Positions 1 through 8,781 of a DNA stretch of 64,000 bases are shown here, piece after piece; the stretch's first letter is position 1, and each line of letters begins with the position of its first letter. The DNA comes from Alphaproteobacteria bacterium. GTDB taxonomy: Bacteria; Pseudomonadota; Alphaproteobacteria; Rhizobiales; Xanthobacteraceae. Both the position numbers and the translations under genes were made by a program. The stretch spans positions 211,152 to 275,151 of the forward strand of contig VBAH01000017.1 of NCBI GenBank assembly GCA_005884685.1, read 5' to 3'. Below the pieces are notes generated by a model that was not told the origin of the DNA, ran no database searches, and saw nothing but the letters and a program-made list of their open reading frames with translations.

Positions 1-723
1 GATCGGCGAACGGTCGCCGGCAACCGCTTCGTGCGCATCGCGCAGATCCTCGGCGATCTTGTCGACCGCCATCATCGCGGCGCGCCTTTCGGCGAGCGCC
101 GTTTCCTCGCCGGACTCGGGCTTGAGCCCGGTCAGCTCCTCGACCGCGTGGCGCAGCCAGTCGGCCTCGCGCTGTGCCAGCTCCACCCGGGCGCGATGGG
201 CCGTCAGGGCTGCTTCCCTCTCGCGGCGCTCGGCCCACAAGCGCGCCACCGACGCGGCATCGCTTTCCAGGCCTGCATAGGCATCGAGCAGGCGGCGGTG
301 CGTCGCCATATCGACCAGCGCGCGCTCGTCGTGCTGGCCGTGGATCTCGACCAGCGCGGCGCCGAGGCTCTTGAGGACCTGCACGCTCACCGGCTGGTCG
401 TTGACGAAGGCGCGCGTGCGTCCATCGGCGAGCTGCACGCGCCGCAGGATCAGGCCGTCTTCGGTTGCGATGCCGTTTTCACCGAGCAGTGCGATGGCGG
501 GATGATCCGGCTCGACCTCGAACGCCGCGGTGACCTGCCCCTGCTCCGCTCCGTTGCGCACCAGGCTCGCGTCGCCGCGACTGCCGAGCGCCAGCGCGAA
601 GGCATCGAGCAGGATCGACTTGCCGGCGCCGGTCTCGCCGGTCAGCACCGACATCCCGGCCGCATAGTCGATGTCGAGCCGTTCGATCAGAACGATGTCG
701 CGGATGGAAAGGCGGGAGAGCAT
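1..723 (-). CDS. recN: DNA repair protein RecN, N-terminal part (runs off window)
   Basis: RecN is an SMC-like ATPase acting in recombinational double-strand break repair. The minus-strand frame opens with MLSRLSIRDIVLIERLDID and a Walker A motif GETGAGKS at residues 29-36, followed by the LEIHGQHDE-type region typical of RecN (seen as VEIHGQHDER) and then coiled-coil-like sequence. The gene begins at the ATG at 721-723 and is cut by the left edge of the window, so the second ATPase half is absent. It lies downstream of bamD on the same strand, a common alphaproteobacterial order, separated from it by a palindromic repeat. Identification is firm. Confidence 0.95.
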   Translation of the reverse strand, partial: MLSRLSIRDIVLIERLDIDYAAGMSVLTGETGAGKSILLDAFALALGSRGDASLVRNGAEQGQVTAAFEVEPDHPAIALLGENGIATEDGLILRRVQLADGRTRAFVNDQPVSVQVLKSLGAALVEIHGQHDERALVDMATHRRLLDAYAGLESDAASVARLWAERREREAALTAHRARVELAQREADWLRHAVEELTGLKPESGEETALAERRAAMMAVDKIAEDLRDAHEAVAGDRSPI

Positions 724-735
724 GGGATTCTCGCC

Positions 736-835
736 GTCATCATCCGCGAAGGCGGATGATCCAGTAAACACCAGCGTTCATGATTCGCCGGATAGCCCGG
801 CGGATACTGGATGCCCCGCTTTCGCGGGGCATGAC
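736..835. repeat. Paired palindromic repeat between bamD and recN
   Basis: Two hairpin arms (ATCCGCGAAGGCGGAT and GCCCCGCTTTCGCGGGGC) are enclosed by outer inverted ends GTCAT...ATCCAGTA and TACTGGAT...ATGAC. This is a two-arm intergenic repeat of the kind dispersed through many alphaproteobacterial chromosomes. It could also attenuate transcription between bamD and recN, but no T-tract follows. Confidence 0.7.
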
Positions 836-875
836 AACCATATTGTCCGAAGCGTACGGCCGCAATGCGCCGGGA

Positions 876-1733
876 TTACCCCAGCCCAACCTTCTTGAAC
901 GCCTTGCTGATCCATGAGCCCTGGTCCTCGTAAGGCTCCAGCCCGCCGCCGCGCACCAGCGTATAGGCGTCCTTGTACCAGGGACTGTCCGGGAAATTGT
1001 GCCCAAGCACGGCCGCGGCGGTGCGCGCCTCGTTGACGATGCCGAGGGTCATGTAGGATTCGGTCAGGCGCATCAGCGCCTCTTCGACATGGCGCGTGGT
1101 CTGGTACTGCGTGATCACCACCTTGAAGCGGTTGATCGCCGCGATGTAATCGCGCTTCCTCTGGTAGTAGCGCGCGGTGTCCATCTCCTTGCCGGCCAGC
1201 TGGTCGCGCGCGACCTCGATCTTGCGCTTGGCGCCGGCGGCATATTCGGTGTTCGGATATTTGCGCACCACCTCATCGAGCGCCTGCAGGGCCTTCTCGG
1301 TGCGCTGCTGGTCGCGGCTGATGTCCGGGATCTGATCGAAATACGACGCGCCGATCAGGTACTGCGCATAAGCCGCATCCGGGCTGCCCGGATGCAGGGT
1401 CACATAGCGCTTCGCCGCGATCACGGACTCGTCGTACTGGGTGCCCTCGTAATGCGCATAAGCCGACATGATCAGCGCCTTGCGCGCCCACTCCGAATAC
1501 GGGTGCTGGCGATCGACCTCCTCGAAGCGCTTGGCGGCCTGCCTGTAATCCCGCTTGGTGTTCAGCAGGTACAGGCCCTCATTGTAGAGCTTGTCGGCCG
1601 GATCATCCGGGATGATGTCTTCCTTGCCGAAGAAGCTGCACGCCGGCAAAGCCGCAACGACGAGGGCCAGCGCGCCGAGGCGCGCCGCCACCATCCACGA
1701 TCGGCCAGGCTTGAATAAACGCTTGAACATCAA
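876..1733 (-). CDS. bamD: Outer membrane assembly lipoprotein BamD
   Basis: BamD is an essential lipoprotein of the BAM complex that inserts beta-barrel proteins into the outer membrane. The 285-residue product has a lipoprotein signal with lipobox L-P-A-C at residues 29-32, then TPR-like repeats (ADKLYNEGLYLL, RFEEVDRQHPYSEW, YAQYLIGASYFDQI, RKYPNTEYA). The DQIPDISRDQ segment is characteristic of the family. Length is normal. It lies between lpxC and recN on the same strand, the usual neighbourhood in Hyphomicrobiales. The call is firm. Confidence 0.96.
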   Translation of the reverse strand: MMFKRLFKPGRSWMVAARLGALALVVAALPACSFFGKEDIIPDDPADKLYNEGLYLLNTKRDYRQAAKRFEEVDRQHPYSEWARKALIMSAYAHYEGTQYDESVIAAKRYVTLHPGSPDAAYAQYLIGASYFDQIPDISRDQQRTEKALQALDEVVRKYPNTEYAAGAKRKIEVARDQLAGKEMDTARYYQRKRDYIAAINRFKVVITQYQTTRHVEEALMRLTESYMTLGIVNEARTAAAVLGHNFPDSPWYKDAYTLVRGGGLEPYEDQGSWISKAFKKVGLG

Positions 1734-1876
1734 AGCGATGAAATCCCCATTGACCTTGCGGTCATCCCCTCGGCCCTGTGTTTTTTAGCGCAGGGACAGC
1801 CACTTGGCCACGCCATTATGGCGATAGGCTGGCATTCGGCCGGGAATGTGGCGGGTCTCGGTTAACGGGCCAGCCT

Positions 1877-1939
1877 GTAGGGCGCAATCGCTTGATTGCG
1901 CCGTAACGGCGCAATGCGTTTCGCTTATTGCGCCTTACG
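1877..1939. repeat. GTAG-type REP/BIME repeat at the 3' end of lpxC
   Basis: An inverted pair of the repeat family that recurs at 18.3-22.5 kb: GTAGGGCGCAATCGCTTGAT on one side and its inverted partner ending TTATTGCGCCTTAC. The partner arm read on the minus strand is GTAAGGCGCAATAAGCG, and its TAA is the lpxC stop codon, so the element forms the end of that gene. This copy lies well away from the main repeat cluster. Confidence 0.8.
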
Positions 1940-2882
1940 ACAGGTCCGCCCGATAGGCCGGCGCCACCAGCCCGGGCACATCGGCGTGCCCGCGCTGGCG
2001 CGGCGCCTTTGCTTCCACCACCGTCCAGGCGGTCGGATCGGCGATCAGCGCGCACAGGATCGCGTGGTTGAGCTTGTGGCCGCCGCAAACCGACTTGTAG
2101 GCGCCGAGCAGCGGCGCGCCGGCGAGCGCAAGGTCGCCGATCGCGTCGAGCGCCTTGTGGCGCACAAACTCGTCCGCGTAACGCAGCCCTTCCGGATTGA
2201 GCAGCCGGTCGTCCGCCACGACCAGGGTGTTCTCGAGCGAAGCGCCGAGCGCGTAGCCCGCGCTCCACAGCTTCGAGACATCCTTCATGAAGCCGAAGGT
2301 GCGCGCGCGCGCCACCTCGCGGCGGAATGTGGTCGGCTCGACCTCCATTGCGATCGACTGTCGACCGATCAGCGGATGGGCAAAATCGATCGCGATATCG
2401 ATGCGGAAGCCGCGCTCGTAAGGCGTCAGCTCGCCGTAGGAATCGCCCTTCTGCACGCGGATCGGCTTGAGCACCTTGGTGAAGCGGCGCGACTCGGGCA
2501 GCGCCACGATGCCGGCCTGATCGATCGCGGCCACGAACGCGGCCGCGCTGCCGTCCATGATCGGCGCTTCGGGGCCGTCGATCTCGATGATGGCGTTGTC
2601 GACGCCGAGGCCGCACAGCGTCGCCATCACGTGCTCGATGGTGGAGACACACGGGCCGTGATCGTCGTCGCCGAGCACGGTCGCAAGCTCGGTGGCGGTG
2701 ACTGAGCGCGCGTGCGCGCGGATCTCGCGCTCAGGCCGCCCTTGCGCGTCAAGCCGCACGAACACGACGCCGGTGCCGGCGTCGGCTGGATGCAACGTGA
2801 GCGAAACCGGAAGACCGGAGTGAACGCCGATGCCGCAAACAGTGGCACGCGCCCCGAGCGTGGTTTGTCTACCCGCCTTCAT
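1935..2882 (-). CDS. lpxC: UDP-3-O-acyl-N-acetylglucosamine deacetylase LpxC
   Basis: LpxC is the zinc amidase that commits UDP-GlcNAc to lipid A synthesis in the cytoplasm. The 315-residue product shows the zinc-ligand motif STIEHVMA (His84) and the C-terminal HKALDAIGDLALAG motif that supplies the other ligands, plus GVDNAIIEIDG and PIMDGS. The start chosen is MKAGRQTTLG at 2882; the open frame extends 31 codons further to 2975, but those residues are unlike the family. It follows ftsZ, as usual in this group. Its stop codon TAA lies inside a REP repeat, so the last residues may differ from those of relatives. Confidence 0.96.
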   Translation of the reverse strand: MKAGRQTTLGARATVCGIGVHSGLPVSLTLHPADAGTGVVFVRLDAQGRPEREIRAHARSVTATELATVLGDDDHGPCVSTIEHVMATLCGLGVDNAIIEIDGPEAPIMDGSAAAFVAAIDQAGIVALPESRRFTKVLKPIRVQKGDSYGELTPYERGFRIDIAIDFAHPLIGRQSIAMEVEPTTFRREVARARTFGFMKDVSKLWSAGYALGASLENTLVVADDRLLNPEGLRYADEFVRHKALDAIGDLALAGAPLLGAYKSVCGGHKLNHAILCALIADPTAWTVVEAKAPRQRGHADVPGLVAPAYRADLS

Positions 2883-3310
2883 GACCCGTTCCGCAACCCC
2901 CTCGGTGATCGACCCGCGACAAGCGGGACCCCGTATCGTCACCGGCACGCTCTTTCGGGAACGGTTTGCTGCCATGCGGGATGGTATAGAAAGCCGACGG
3001 TTCTGCCCGTCCCCGCAAGAGCCCCTTGTCCCCGAAAGCCCTTCGGCAAAACCTTAACACAGGCCGGAATGCGACCAATTCACGGTTTTTCTCCGACTGT
3101 TACAGCCGTCGCGGCACGCAAATATCGGACCTGATTGAGATTTTGGGCGTGGCTTCGCTGCCACAATTGCGAAGTTTCGCCACCGGCTCTCGGCTCTCCG
3201 GAAAACCCGCATTGGATCAAAGGCGTAATGAGCGAGACGGCGCGCAAAAAAAGAGCGGGCGGCCCCGAAGAGCCGCCCGAATCCCTGCGCGGGCTGTGGA
3301 AAACCCGGTT
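2883..3310. other. Gene-free interval between ftsZ and lpxC
   Basis: This 428-bp stretch contains the ftsZ terminator hairpin near its right end and otherwise only the presumed lpxC promoter region. I saw no conserved coding frame or repeat element here. Confidence 0.6.
3246..3278 (-). terminator. Rho-independent terminator after ftsZ
   Basis: Read on the minus strand, a GGGCGGC...GCCGCCC stem is followed by GCTCTTTTTTTG, an intrinsic terminator about 30 bp past the ftsZ stop codon. It separates ftsZ from lpxC, so lpxC probably has its own promoter. Confidence 0.8.
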
Positions 3311-5104
3311 CTAGTGCGCCTGACGGCGCAGGAACGCGGGAATTTCGAGTTGATCGTCGTCGAGCGAGTTATTCACAGGCGCCGGACGTCCGTGTTGATC
3401 GAGACCTTGCGGGGCAGCGCGTTGCGGCATCGGGCGCTTGGCATATTCCGACATCGATTCGGACGCGCGGGGTTCCGCCGGACGTTGCAGCGGCGGCATC
3501 GGGGGTGACTTCGGCATGGGTGGTGCCATCCGCTGGACGGGTGCCGCCTGAGCCGGGGCCTGACGCGGCTGGACTTCTTCCTCCTTCCGGCCGAGCCCGA
3601 CCGAAGCAAGTCGCTGCAGCAAGGTCTGGCGCGGCTTCTCCGCCGCCCCGGCCGTCTCGGCCTGGCGCGCGCGCAGCTGGTTCTGCGCCGGCAACGGCAG
3701 TTCATCGATGCGCGGCATGCGCGGCGCTCGCACCGGCTGCTCGGCCTGCGGCGGAATGAACGGCTTCTCCGGCTCGGCGAGTTGCGGGGCGGGCTCCGGC
3801 GCGGTCTCGACCGCCTCGCGGAACAGCGACGGCTTCGGCGTGATCGGCCGGATGGTCACGTCCTCGATCGCGGTGATCTGCGGCGCGGCAGCTTCCGTCT
3901 GCGCTGCGATCGCGGCGTGCGGCAGTTCGAAGCTGTCAGCCGGCGCGATCGACAGGGCCTGCGCCACCGCGCGGTGCGCCTGATCGGTCGTGCGCTCCGC
4001 CATGCGCTGCGTCGAGACGCGCAGAGACTGCGTCAGTTCGGCAAGCCGGCTGGCCGCCGCAACGGCCTGCGGCGCGGGTGTCGGCGCCGCGACGGCGGGA
4101 GCGACGCTGTGGCGCGCGATCGGCTGCTGCGCCGAGAGCGCCACGTCGATGCCGGTCGCCACCACGGAGACGCGGACGATCCCGTCGAGACTTTCGTCGA
4201 ACGTCGCGCCGACGATGATATTGGCGTCGCTGTCGACTTCCTCGCGGATGCGGGTCGCGGCTTCGTCGACTTCGTAGAGCGTGAGGTCCTTGCCGCCGGT
4301 AATCGAGATGAGCAGGCCCTTGGCGCCCTTCATCGAGGTTTCGTCGATCAGCGGATTGGAGATCGCGGCTTCGGCGGCGGAGAGCGCGCGCTTGTCGCCG
4401 GAGGCTTCGCCCGTCCCCATCATCGCCTTGCCCATCTCGCGCATCACGGCGCGGACGTCGGCGAAGTCGAGATTGATCAGGCCTTCCTTCACCATCAGGT
4501 CGGTGATGCAGGCGACGCCCGAGTAGAGCACCTGGTCGGCCATCGCGAAGGCGTCGGCGAAGGTGGTCTTCTCGTTCGCCACCCGGAACAGATTCTGGTT
4601 CGGGATGATCAGCAGCGTATCGACCGCCTTCTGCAATTCGGTGATGCCGGTTTCGGCCACCTTCATGCGGCGCACGCCCTCGAAGTGGAACGGCTTGGTG
4701 ACGACGCCGACGGTGAGGATGCCGAGTTCCTTGGCGCATTGCGCGACGATCGGGGCGGCGCCGGTGCCGGTGCCGCCGCCCATGCCGGCGGTGACGAACA
4801 CCATGTGGGCGCCGGCGAGATGATCGCGGATCTCGTCGATCACCTCTTCGGCCGCGGCGCGCCCGACGTCCGGCTGCGAGCCTGCGCCGAGACCTTCGGT
4901 GACCTGCAGGCCCATCTGGATGATGCGCTCGGCCTTCGAGAGGGTGAGCGCCTGCGCGTCGGTGTTGGCGACGACGAAGTCGCAGCCGACGAGGCCCGCG
5001 GTGATCATATTGTTGACCGCATTGCCGCCGGCGCCGCCGACTCCGAACACGGTGATCCGCGGCTTGAGCTCGCGAATGTCGGGCATCTTGAGATTGATCG
5101 TCAT
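3311..5104 (-). CDS. ftsZ: Cell division GTPase FtsZ
   Basis: FtsZ is the tubulin-like GTPase that forms the division ring. The 597-residue product has the nucleotide-binding signature GGGTGTG at residues 109-115, the T7-like region [14 protein letters not shown], and a core ending near residue 320. A very long Pro/Gln/Ala-rich linker follows, and then the conserved C-terminal peptide ending [12 protein letters not shown] that binds FtsA. The long linker is typical of Hyphomicrobiales. Unusually, ftsZ is separated from ftsA by 3.7 kb holding an opposite-strand operon, so it must be expressed from its own promoter in 5105-5841. Confidence 0.98.
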   Translation of the reverse strand: MTINLKMPDIRELKPRITVFGVGGAGGNAVNNMITAGLVGCDFVVANTDAQALTLSKAERIIQMGLQVTEGLGAGSQPDVGRAAAEEVIDEIRDHLAGAHMVFVTAGMGGGTGTGAAPIVAQCAKELGILTVGVVTKPFHFEGVRRMKVAETGITELQKAVDTLLIIPNQNLFRVANEKTTFADAFAMADQVLYSGVACITDLMVKEGLINLDFADVRAVMREMGKAMMGTGEASGDKRALSAAEAAISNPLIDETSMKGAKGLLISITGGKDLTLYEVDEAATRIREEVDSDANIIVGATFDESLDGIVRVSVVATGIDVALSAQQPIARHSVAPAVAAPTPAPQAVAAASRLAELTQSLRVSTQRMAERTTDQAHRAVAQALSIAPADSFELPHAAIAAQTEAAAPQITAIEDVTIRPITPKPSLFREAVETAPEPAPQLAEPEKPFIPPQAEQPVRAPRMPRIDELPLPAQNQLRARQAETAGAAEKPRQTLLQRLASVGLGRKEEEVQPRQAPAQAAPVQRMAPPMPKSPPMPPLQRPAEPRASESMSEYAKRPMPQRAAPQGLDQHGRPAPVNNSLDDDQLEIPAFLRRQAH

Positions 5105-5841
5105 GGCCTGCCTCTCATCAGAGCGGACGCGCTGGCGCCGCCAAGGTTGGCCGGTCCGCCTCCGGCCGTGAGTTCAAAACTGCTGCCGCTCATCGCAAGC
5201 GCTTCCTGCCGGTCCCGCGCGAACGGCCGCGAACGGCGCACGCGAACCGCGCCCGGGACCTGGCGCGCAGTCTGGGGAGCAGATGGTAAACAACTGGTAA
5301 AAATTGGCGGGCGGCGCACGATAAGTGCGCGCGCCGTGAGGATTTCGACGGAGGCTGGGGAACCGCAGGACGCGGCGCTTTCGGCGCGCGCTCGGTCCTG
5401 CCGCAGTGGCTCGATTGGGCTCCGTGCCATCCGCCCCGGTGCTTCCCGCGGGTGGCGATCGCGCCACGCCGCCGTTCGCGAATCATGGCAGTGCAAGGAA
5501 TCTGATTTGCGCGATTTGCGCCAGCGATTTTGTTCCGACGGAACGCGTTCACGGAGCCACGGCTTCACCCGCGGAAAAACCTCGGGGCTCCCGTCGGAAC
5601 GCCGGCTGCCTGACGCGGTTGCCGGTTGCTCGGGCACGCCGTTCATGCGCGATGTTCCGAGATGCGCGCGGCATCAGCGCACGCGCCGCCGCAGTGTTCG
5701 AGCCCGCCGAACGGCACCTTTCCCGGCCGCGAGCGGCATTTCAAGAGCGCGGCAGAAGGCGGCCTGCGTCAGAATTCACACCGCGGGAACGAAGGCAACA
5801 CCGCTGAGTTGATCGTCTGCTTTTCTGAGCAGGAGACCGAC
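5105..5841. other. Divergent regulatory interval between ftsZ and the stress operon
   Basis: This 737-bp stretch must hold the ftsZ promoter on the left and the EcfG-type promoter of the plus-strand operon at 5786-5810 on the right. Open frames here are low-complexity and have no recognisable motif. I did not identify CtrA sites with confidence. Confidence 0.5.
5786..5810 (+). promoter_or_regulatory. Putative EcfG (general stress sigma factor) promoter
   Basis: GGAAC at 5786-5790, a 16-bp spacer and AGTT match the alphaproteobacterial EcfG consensus GGAAC-N16/17-CGTT at all but one position. It lies 32 bp upstream of the ATG at 5842, a good distance for a short leader containing the AGGAG ribosome site. 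Consensus knowledge is established; use in this organism is inferred. Confidence 0.7.
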
Positions 5842-6867
5842 ATGGCCAGCAGCAATTCACCAGAACCCTCGGTCGCCGAACTGCGCCGGAATGCCGATCG
5901 CACCCGCGCGCACCTCACCGGAACCGTGGAAGAGCTCCGCTCGCAAGTCGCGGATACCGCCACGCATGTGCGCGAGGCCGTATCGCCCGCCACGATCAAG
6001 CGCCAGGTCAAGGACTATGTGCGCGAATCGAGCGAAGACATGCTGCAATCGCTGCAGCGCCGCGCCCGCGACAATCCGCTGCAGGCCGTCGCAGTCGGAG
6101 CCGGTCTCGCATACCCGCTGTGGAACCTGCTGCGCGCCGTCCCGGCGCCGCTGCTGTTGATCGGCGCAGGGCTCGCACTGTCCCGATCGACCGCCGTGCG
6201 CGAAGCGACGGACGAAGTGATCGCGCGGGCCCGCGAAGCCGCCGGCGACGCGACAGACATGACCCGACGGAAGCTGGATGAATGGCGCGACGACGCGGCT
6301 TCCGCGGTAGACCGGGCAACCGACCTGGCATCGTCCACCAAGGAGCACGTGAGCGCCGCCATCGGCGATGCAAAAGCCCGAACCGCGAACCTTGTCGGCA
6401 ATGCGACCGCCTCTGCGACCAACGGCGGCCACGCCGCACAGGATCGCGCTGCCGGCGCGCTGACCGCCGCGAGCGACAGAGTCACCACCCTCGCGACGCA
6501 GGCCAAGGACACCTTGGGCAATGCCTACGAACAAAACCCGCTGCTGGTTGCCGGCATCGGGTTGGCGGTGGGCGCGCTTATCGCGTCCTCGCTGCCGGCC
6601 ACCAGTGCGGAGAACCGGCTGTTCGGTGATACCAGCGAGAAGCTTCGGCGCCGCGCGATCGAGGCTGCCGCCGACGGGTTGGATGCCGCCGAGCAGGCCG
6701 CCGACGACGTGGTGCAAGCCGCCGCGCAACAGGGGCTTTCGGCGGAGGGCCTGTCCTCCGCGGCCGACGACCTGACGCGCAAGGCCCGCGCCGTCGCCGA
6801 GCGCGGCGTCGAAGCGGCGCTGGGCGGCGACACCCGCCCGAATCCCACTTCCAGCCCGACCACGTGA
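5842..6867 (+). CDS. DUF3618-domain membrane-associated protein
   Basis: The 341-residue product begins with a region matching the DUF3618 pattern (VAELRRNADRTRAHLTGTVE), then a hydrophobic stretch around residues 85-120 and a second glycine-rich hydrophobic segment (NPLLVAGIGLAVGALIASSL). The rest is Ala-rich amphipathic helix, resembling YqjD/ElaB-type ribosome- or membrane-associated proteins. The ATG at 5842 follows an AGGAG site. It is the first gene of a four-gene operon behind an EcfG-type promoter, so a stress-related envelope role is likely. The precise function is unknown. Confidence 0.8.
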   Translation: MASSNSPEPSVAELRRNADRTRAHLTGTVEELRSQVADTATHVREAVSPATIKRQVKDYVRESSEDMLQSLQRRARDNPLQAVAVGAGLAYPLWNLLRAVPAPLLLIGAGLALSRSTAVREATDEVIARAREAAGDATDMTRRKLDEWRDDAASAVDRATDLASSTKEHVSAAIGDAKARTANLVGNATASATNGGHAAQDRAAGALTAASDRVTTLATQAKDTLGNAYEQNPLLVAGIGLAVGALIASSLPATSAENRLFGDTSEKLRRRAIEAAADGLDAAEQAADDVVQAAAQQGLSAEGLSSAADDLTRKARAVAERGVEAALGGDTRPNPTSSPTT

Positions 6868-6874
6868 GGACGCC

Positions 6875-7552
6875 ATGCAGAACCCGAACCAGCCTTCAAC
6901 GCGCTCCAAAGACGATCTTGGCACCAAGGCACGCGAGCTTGGCCGGGACCTGAAGGATCAGGCGAGCGACCTCGCACAGTCGGCGACGGAATCCGTCAAA
7001 TCGCAAGCCGCGAATCTGACCGAGCAGGCACGCGAAGTCGCCTCCGACGCAGGCGAGAAAATGATGGCGGCCGTCGCCGATCAGAAGAGCGCCGGCGCGG
7101 ATTACGTCGACAATATCGCCGAGGCCGTTCGCCGCGCCTCTTACGAATTCGACAGTCAATTGCCGCAGGCCGGACACTATATCCGCCAGGCCGCCGCGCA
7201 GATCAGCACTGTGTCGAATGCGTTGCGCACACGCGACATCTCCCAGCTCGCGGGCGATGTACAAGACTTCGCGCGCAAGCAGCCCGCGGCGTTTTTCGGC
7301 GCCGCCGTGTTGGCCGGTTTTGCTGCCGTGCGCTTCTTCAAGAGCGCGTCGGAACGCAGCGACTACGGCTCGGAGATGACCGGCTCGCACACCGGCGGGC
7401 AACCGGCGTCCAACACCGGCGGCTCATATCGCGGCGGATCAACCGGCGCGTCATACACCGCCGGTTCGAGCGGCCGCTCCTCACCCGGCGGATCGACCGT
7501 CGGCTCATACACCGGCGAATCCACGCCGAGGACTCCGGGGCTGCAGCGATGA
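6875..7552 (+). CDS. Stress-type amphipathic-helix protein with Gly/Ser-rich tail
   Basis: The 225-residue product has an Ala/Gln/Lys-rich amphipathic N-terminal half (DLAQSATESVKSQAANLTEQ) like YqjD or nutrient-deprivation-induced proteins of rhizobia. A short hydrophobic segment (AAFFGAAVLAGFAAVRFF) follows, then a low-complexity tail with repeated GGS/TGS and SYT units. It starts 7 bp after the upstream gene and its stop overlaps the next start (ATGA), so it is translationally coupled. No enzymatic motif is visible; a membrane-anchored stress role is inferred from context. Confidence 0.75.
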   Translation: MQNPNQPSTRSKDDLGTKARELGRDLKDQASDLAQSATESVKSQAANLTEQAREVASDAGEKMMAAVADQKSAGADYVDNIAEAVRRASYEFDSQLPQAGHYIRQAAAQISTVSNALRTRDISQLAGDVQDFARKQPAAFFGAAVLAGFAAVRFFKSASERSDYGSEMTGSHTGGQPASNTGGSYRGGSTGASYTAGSSGRSSPGGSTVGSYTGESTPRTPGLQR

Positions 7553-7947
7553 CCCAGATCGGTGAGGACGTTCGCTCCATCTCGCGCCTGTTCGGCGATG
7601 CTTTGGAGAACCTCTCCAAGCTGTTGCGGACCGAAATCCAGCTTGCGCGCGCCGAGATCAGCGAGAAGGCGAGTCAGGCGGCGGTCGGAGCCGGGATGCT
7701 CGTCGGCGCGTTGTTTTTGCTGACGCCGGCCCTGGTGCTGTTTCTGATCGCCTTCGCAATCTGGCTGACCCAGCTCGGCCTTTCGCCGGTAACGGCCCAC
7801 TTCATTGCGGGTTGCCTCGCATTGCTCGCGAGCGCCGCCCTGGCGTTGGTCGGCGCCGCCCGGCTCAAGCCCTCGGCCCTTACGCCTCAAGTCACCATCC
7901 GCGAGGTTAAGCAAGACATCGCGGCCGCAAAGGAGATGACATCGTGA
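7549..7947 (+). CDS. Holin-superfamily III-like membrane protein (DUF1469)
   Basis: A 132-residue protein with an amphipathic N-terminus (LSKLLRTEIQLARAEISEKA) and two transmembrane segments around residues 45-70 and 78-103. This is the layout of the DUF1469 family, often named phage holin family III. Such genes usually sit with DUF3618 and YqjD-like genes in bacterial stress operons, as here, rather than in prophages. Its start overlaps the previous stop and its stop overlaps the next GTG start. Confidence 0.8.
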   Translation: MTQIGEDVRSISRLFGDALENLSKLLRTEIQLARAEISEKASQAAVGAGMLVGALFLLTPALVLFLIAFAIWLTQLGLSPVTAHFIAGCLALLASAALALVGAARLKPSALTPQVTIREVKQDIAAAKEMTS

Positions 7948-8741
7948 CCTCCGCGCAGACGCGAACCACCACCCAATCGTTTTTCGACGATCTCGGCCGC
8001 GCCGTGCAGGCCAATCCCATCCCCGCCGCGCTCATCGGCATGGGGGCGCTGTGGATGCTCATGGGTGGAGGCCGCACGACCGCGGCGGCCGCCTTGCTCT
8101 CCGGCGGAGCATCCCGCGTGGCCGACACGTTGGCGCCAGCCGCCAGCGCCGTCAGCAGCGGGGTCAGCCGGCTCGCCGACGGCGTGTCGGATCTCGCCGC
8201 GAGCGCGAAAGACGGCGTGTCGGAATTTGCCTCGGGCGCGCGCGACGTCGCCGGTCAGGCGTTCGATGCAGCGGGCGAGGCGGCCGCCGATGGAGCAAAG
8301 GCCCTGACCTCGACCGCGGCGCAGGCCGGCGCTCAGCTGAGCCGGCAAGCCGGCTCGGCTGGTCAGAGCGCAACGGCATTTGCCGAAACAATCCAGGGTA
8401 ATCTCGCCCAGACTTTCGAGCGACAGCCGCTGCTCGTGGGCGTCGTCGGCCTTGCGATTGGCGCCGCCATCGCAGGCGCGTTCCGCAAGACCCGGTTCGA
8501 AGAGGAGATGATCGGCGACCAGGCAGCCGCCCTCAAGGATAAGGTCGAAACGCTTGTCTCCGAGCAGGCGGAAAATTTGACCGGGGTCGCAAACCGCGCA
8601 GTGGACGCCGTCAAGCAGGAGGCGGAAGCGCAAGGTTTGACACCGTCAGCGCTCAAGGAGGGCGTGGCGGCGATCGGCAAGAAGGCAGCTACGGCCGCAA
8701 AGGCCGTCCGACGCAATGGGGGCCAGCAAGGCTTGGGTTAG
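7944..8741 (+). CDS. Ala-rich membrane-associated stress protein
   Basis: A 265-residue Ala/Ser/Gly-rich protein starting at a GTG that overlaps the preceding stop codon. It has two hydrophobic segments (NPIPAALIGMGALWMLMGG near the N-terminus and PLLVGVVGLAIGAAIAGAF around residue 160) separated by long amphipathic helices. The layout parallels the first gene of the operon, suggesting that the two are distant paralogs. It ends 40 bp from the convergent ftsA stop. No specific function can be assigned. Confidence 0.75.
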   Translation: MTSAQTRTTTQSFFDDLGRAVQANPIPAALIGMGALWMLMGGGRTTAAAALLSGGASRVADTLAPAASAVSSGVSRLADGVSDLAASAKDGVSEFASGARDVAGQAFDAAGEAAADGAKALTSTAAQAGAQLSRQAGSAGQSATAFAETIQGNLAQTFERQPLLVGVVGLAIGAAIAGAFRKTRFEEEMIGDQAAALKDKVETLVSEQAENLTGVANRAVDAVKQEAEAQGLTPSALKEGVAAIGKKAATAAKAVRRNGGQQGLG

Positions 8742-8781
8742 CCTCGCTTGACGCGATACCGGGTCGGCGCGCGCTGTGGAT

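Noticed and set aside
3782-5812. A 676-codon plus-strand open frame opposite ftsZ
   Set aside because: It is antisense to the FtsZ core, is His/Arg/Asp-rich in the manner of GC-codon shadows, and has no motif; ftsZ explains the region.
7549-7947. Holin-like gene as evidence of a prophage
   Set aside because: DUF1469 proteins commonly occur in chromosomal stress operons with the same partners seen here; no lysis or structural phage genes are adjacent.
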